Source: an uncultured Lachnospiraceae bacterium
GTDB taxonomy: Bacteria; Bacillota; Clostridia; Lachnospirales; Lachnospiraceae
NCBI GenBank assembly: GCA_930972465.1
Contig: CAKNHF010000001.1
Span: 1 to 64,000, forward strand
Direction: 5' to 3'
Length of the DNA stretch: 64,000 bases
The stretch's first letter is position 1. Each line of letters begins with the position of its first letter. The notes under the pieces were generated by a model. The model worked only from the letters and a program-made list of their open reading frames with translations. It was not told the DNA's origin and did not search any database. The position numbers and the translations under genes are program-made. Shown here one piece after another: positions 63,294 to 64,000 of the stretch.

Positions 63294-63498
63294 TTAGTCA
63301 ACTTTTCGGGGAGAAATTCGGGAAGAGAAAAGAATAGATGCCTGAAAAGCGGCAAGGGTTCAAGGGGTTCGATGGGGAACAGCTCCTTTTTTTGTGCAAA
63401 AAATTACCCGGTTTCGGCCGGCGGCTGATTTGCGTGTCCCCTCATAACCACACCATGCACCCGCATCAATCAGAAAAGGAGGGAGTAATACGGGAAAT

Positions 63499-64000
63499 TT
63501 GGCAGACACACTTATGGAAGAACTGAACTGTGAGACAGTCTTCACACTTCCGGTTCTTGGAGGGATCTCAGAGTCTGTGGTCGTCACCTGGATCATTATG
63601 GCGGTACTTGTCCTTTTATCCATCATACTGGTGAGGAACCTGAAAGTTGAGAATCCCGGCAAAGTGCAGCTCGCACTGGAAGCCGGCATCGGCTGGGCGC
63701 AGGATTTCTTTGAGGGAATCATCGGGAAAGAGAACAGAAGATACGTTCCGTATCTGATCACAGTACTTCTCTATCTCGCTTTCTCGAATACCATTGCACC
63801 CCTGTTTGGCTTCAAACCGCCGACAAAAGATCTGAATGTGACGGCGGGACTGGCGATCATGAGCATGTGCCTGATCGAGTATTCGGGCATTCATAAAAAC
63901 GGACTGAAGCACTGGGTAAAACATTTTGCCAGTCCGGTACCTGTGGTCGCACCGATCATGATCCTTGAAATCGTGATCAGACCCTTGTCGCTGTGTATGC
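63499..64000 (+). CDS. atpB: ATP synthase F0 subunit a, 3' end outside the window
   Basis: The frame runs to the window edge. TTG 63499 and ATG 63514 are candidate starts; AGGAGGG at 63478-63484 is far from both, so the start is uncertain. The product shows WIIMAVLVLLSIILVRNL, GWAQDFFEGIIG, YLITVLLYLAFSNT and PTKDLNVTAGLAIM, the order of subunit a helices. The proton-channel Arg and C-terminal helices lie beyond the window, apart from a possible start of that segment (EIVIRPLSL, with the essential Arg in I-R-P). It heads the atp operon. Confidence 0.9.
   Translation, partial: MADTLMEELNCETVFTLPVLGGISESVVVTWIIMAVLVLLSIILVRNLKVENPGKVQLALEAGIGWAQDFFEGIIGKENRRYVPYLITVLLYLAFSNTIAPLFGFKPPTKDLNVTAGLAIMSMCLIEYSGIHKNGLKHWVKHFASPVPVVAPIMILEIVIRPLSLCM

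Noticed and set aside
63338-63526. 62-codon frame in the atpB leader
   Set aside because: No ribosome binding site, His/Gly-rich random look, and it overlaps the atpB start.
1-64000. tRNA, rRNA or CRISPR features
   Set aside because: No T-loop/anticodon patterns, rRNA-like stretches or regularly spaced repeats were seen by eye on either strand.

Overview
The window looks like the chromosome of a strictly anaerobic gut-type Firmicute, most likely Lachnospiraceae. The grounds are purine-rich ribosome binding sites, frequent TTG starts, an Ech-type [NiFe] hydrogenase with its Hyp maturation genes, LL-diaminopimelate aminotransferase, a sortase-like VQTGD tail and Clostridia-style small surface proteins. 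The genus cannot be settled from this sequence. I saw no rRNA, tRNA or CRISPR array.

Left arm (about 1-9 kb): a truncated pentapeptide-repeat membrane protein, then a tightly packed seven-gene operon (2172-8964). It encodes two BtrH-like papain-fold proteins, a PLP fold-III decarboxylase, a stand-alone acyl carrier protein, a radical SAM enzyme with a CX7CX2C cluster motif, an NAD-synthase-like ATP pyrophosphatase and a stand-alone adenylation enzyme. By analogy with the ACP-tethered side-chain route of butirosin, I read it as a small, apparently undescribed pathway that builds and transfers a carrier-bound amino acid. This is the main discovery candidate.

Accessory mosaic (about 9-30 kb): fragments of IS21-like and IS256-like elements, an AT-rich pair of unknown genes, a 153-bp near-identical repeat about 4 kb apart, and a Fic protein with an HTH domain whose promoter carries three operator-like repeats. 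There is also a three-gene surface cluster. Next come a DUF4062-STAND NTPase with a TPR-like C-terminus set between two small membrane proteins (one SLATT-like), the housekeeping glmS gene, and a KAP NTPase with a companion gene. The region ends with a collapsed dnd (DNA phosphorothioation) locus in which a helicase fragment is joined to the 3' part of dndD, while dndE and dndA remain intact. It has the character of a defence and conflict island.

Right arm (about 29-64 kb): mostly core genes. They are a zinc-ribbon/TM/subtilisin protease, BrnQ, an mcsA-like/clpC operon behind a strong promoter and a leader with competing hairpins, a MarR regulator, hypABFCDE facing away from a six-subunit ech operon, and a membrane MutS-like ATPase. 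They continue with dapL, an ABC importer with a PHP phosphoesterase, a second PHP protein, an M20 amidohydrolase, Maf, a YgjP-type metallopeptidase, two membrane proteins, and the start of atpB, which runs off the window end.

Hyp and Ech together assemble a membrane hydrogenase that couples ferredoxin oxidation to ion pumping. EchE ends directly after its last metal motif, so it needs no maturation protease, and none is present.
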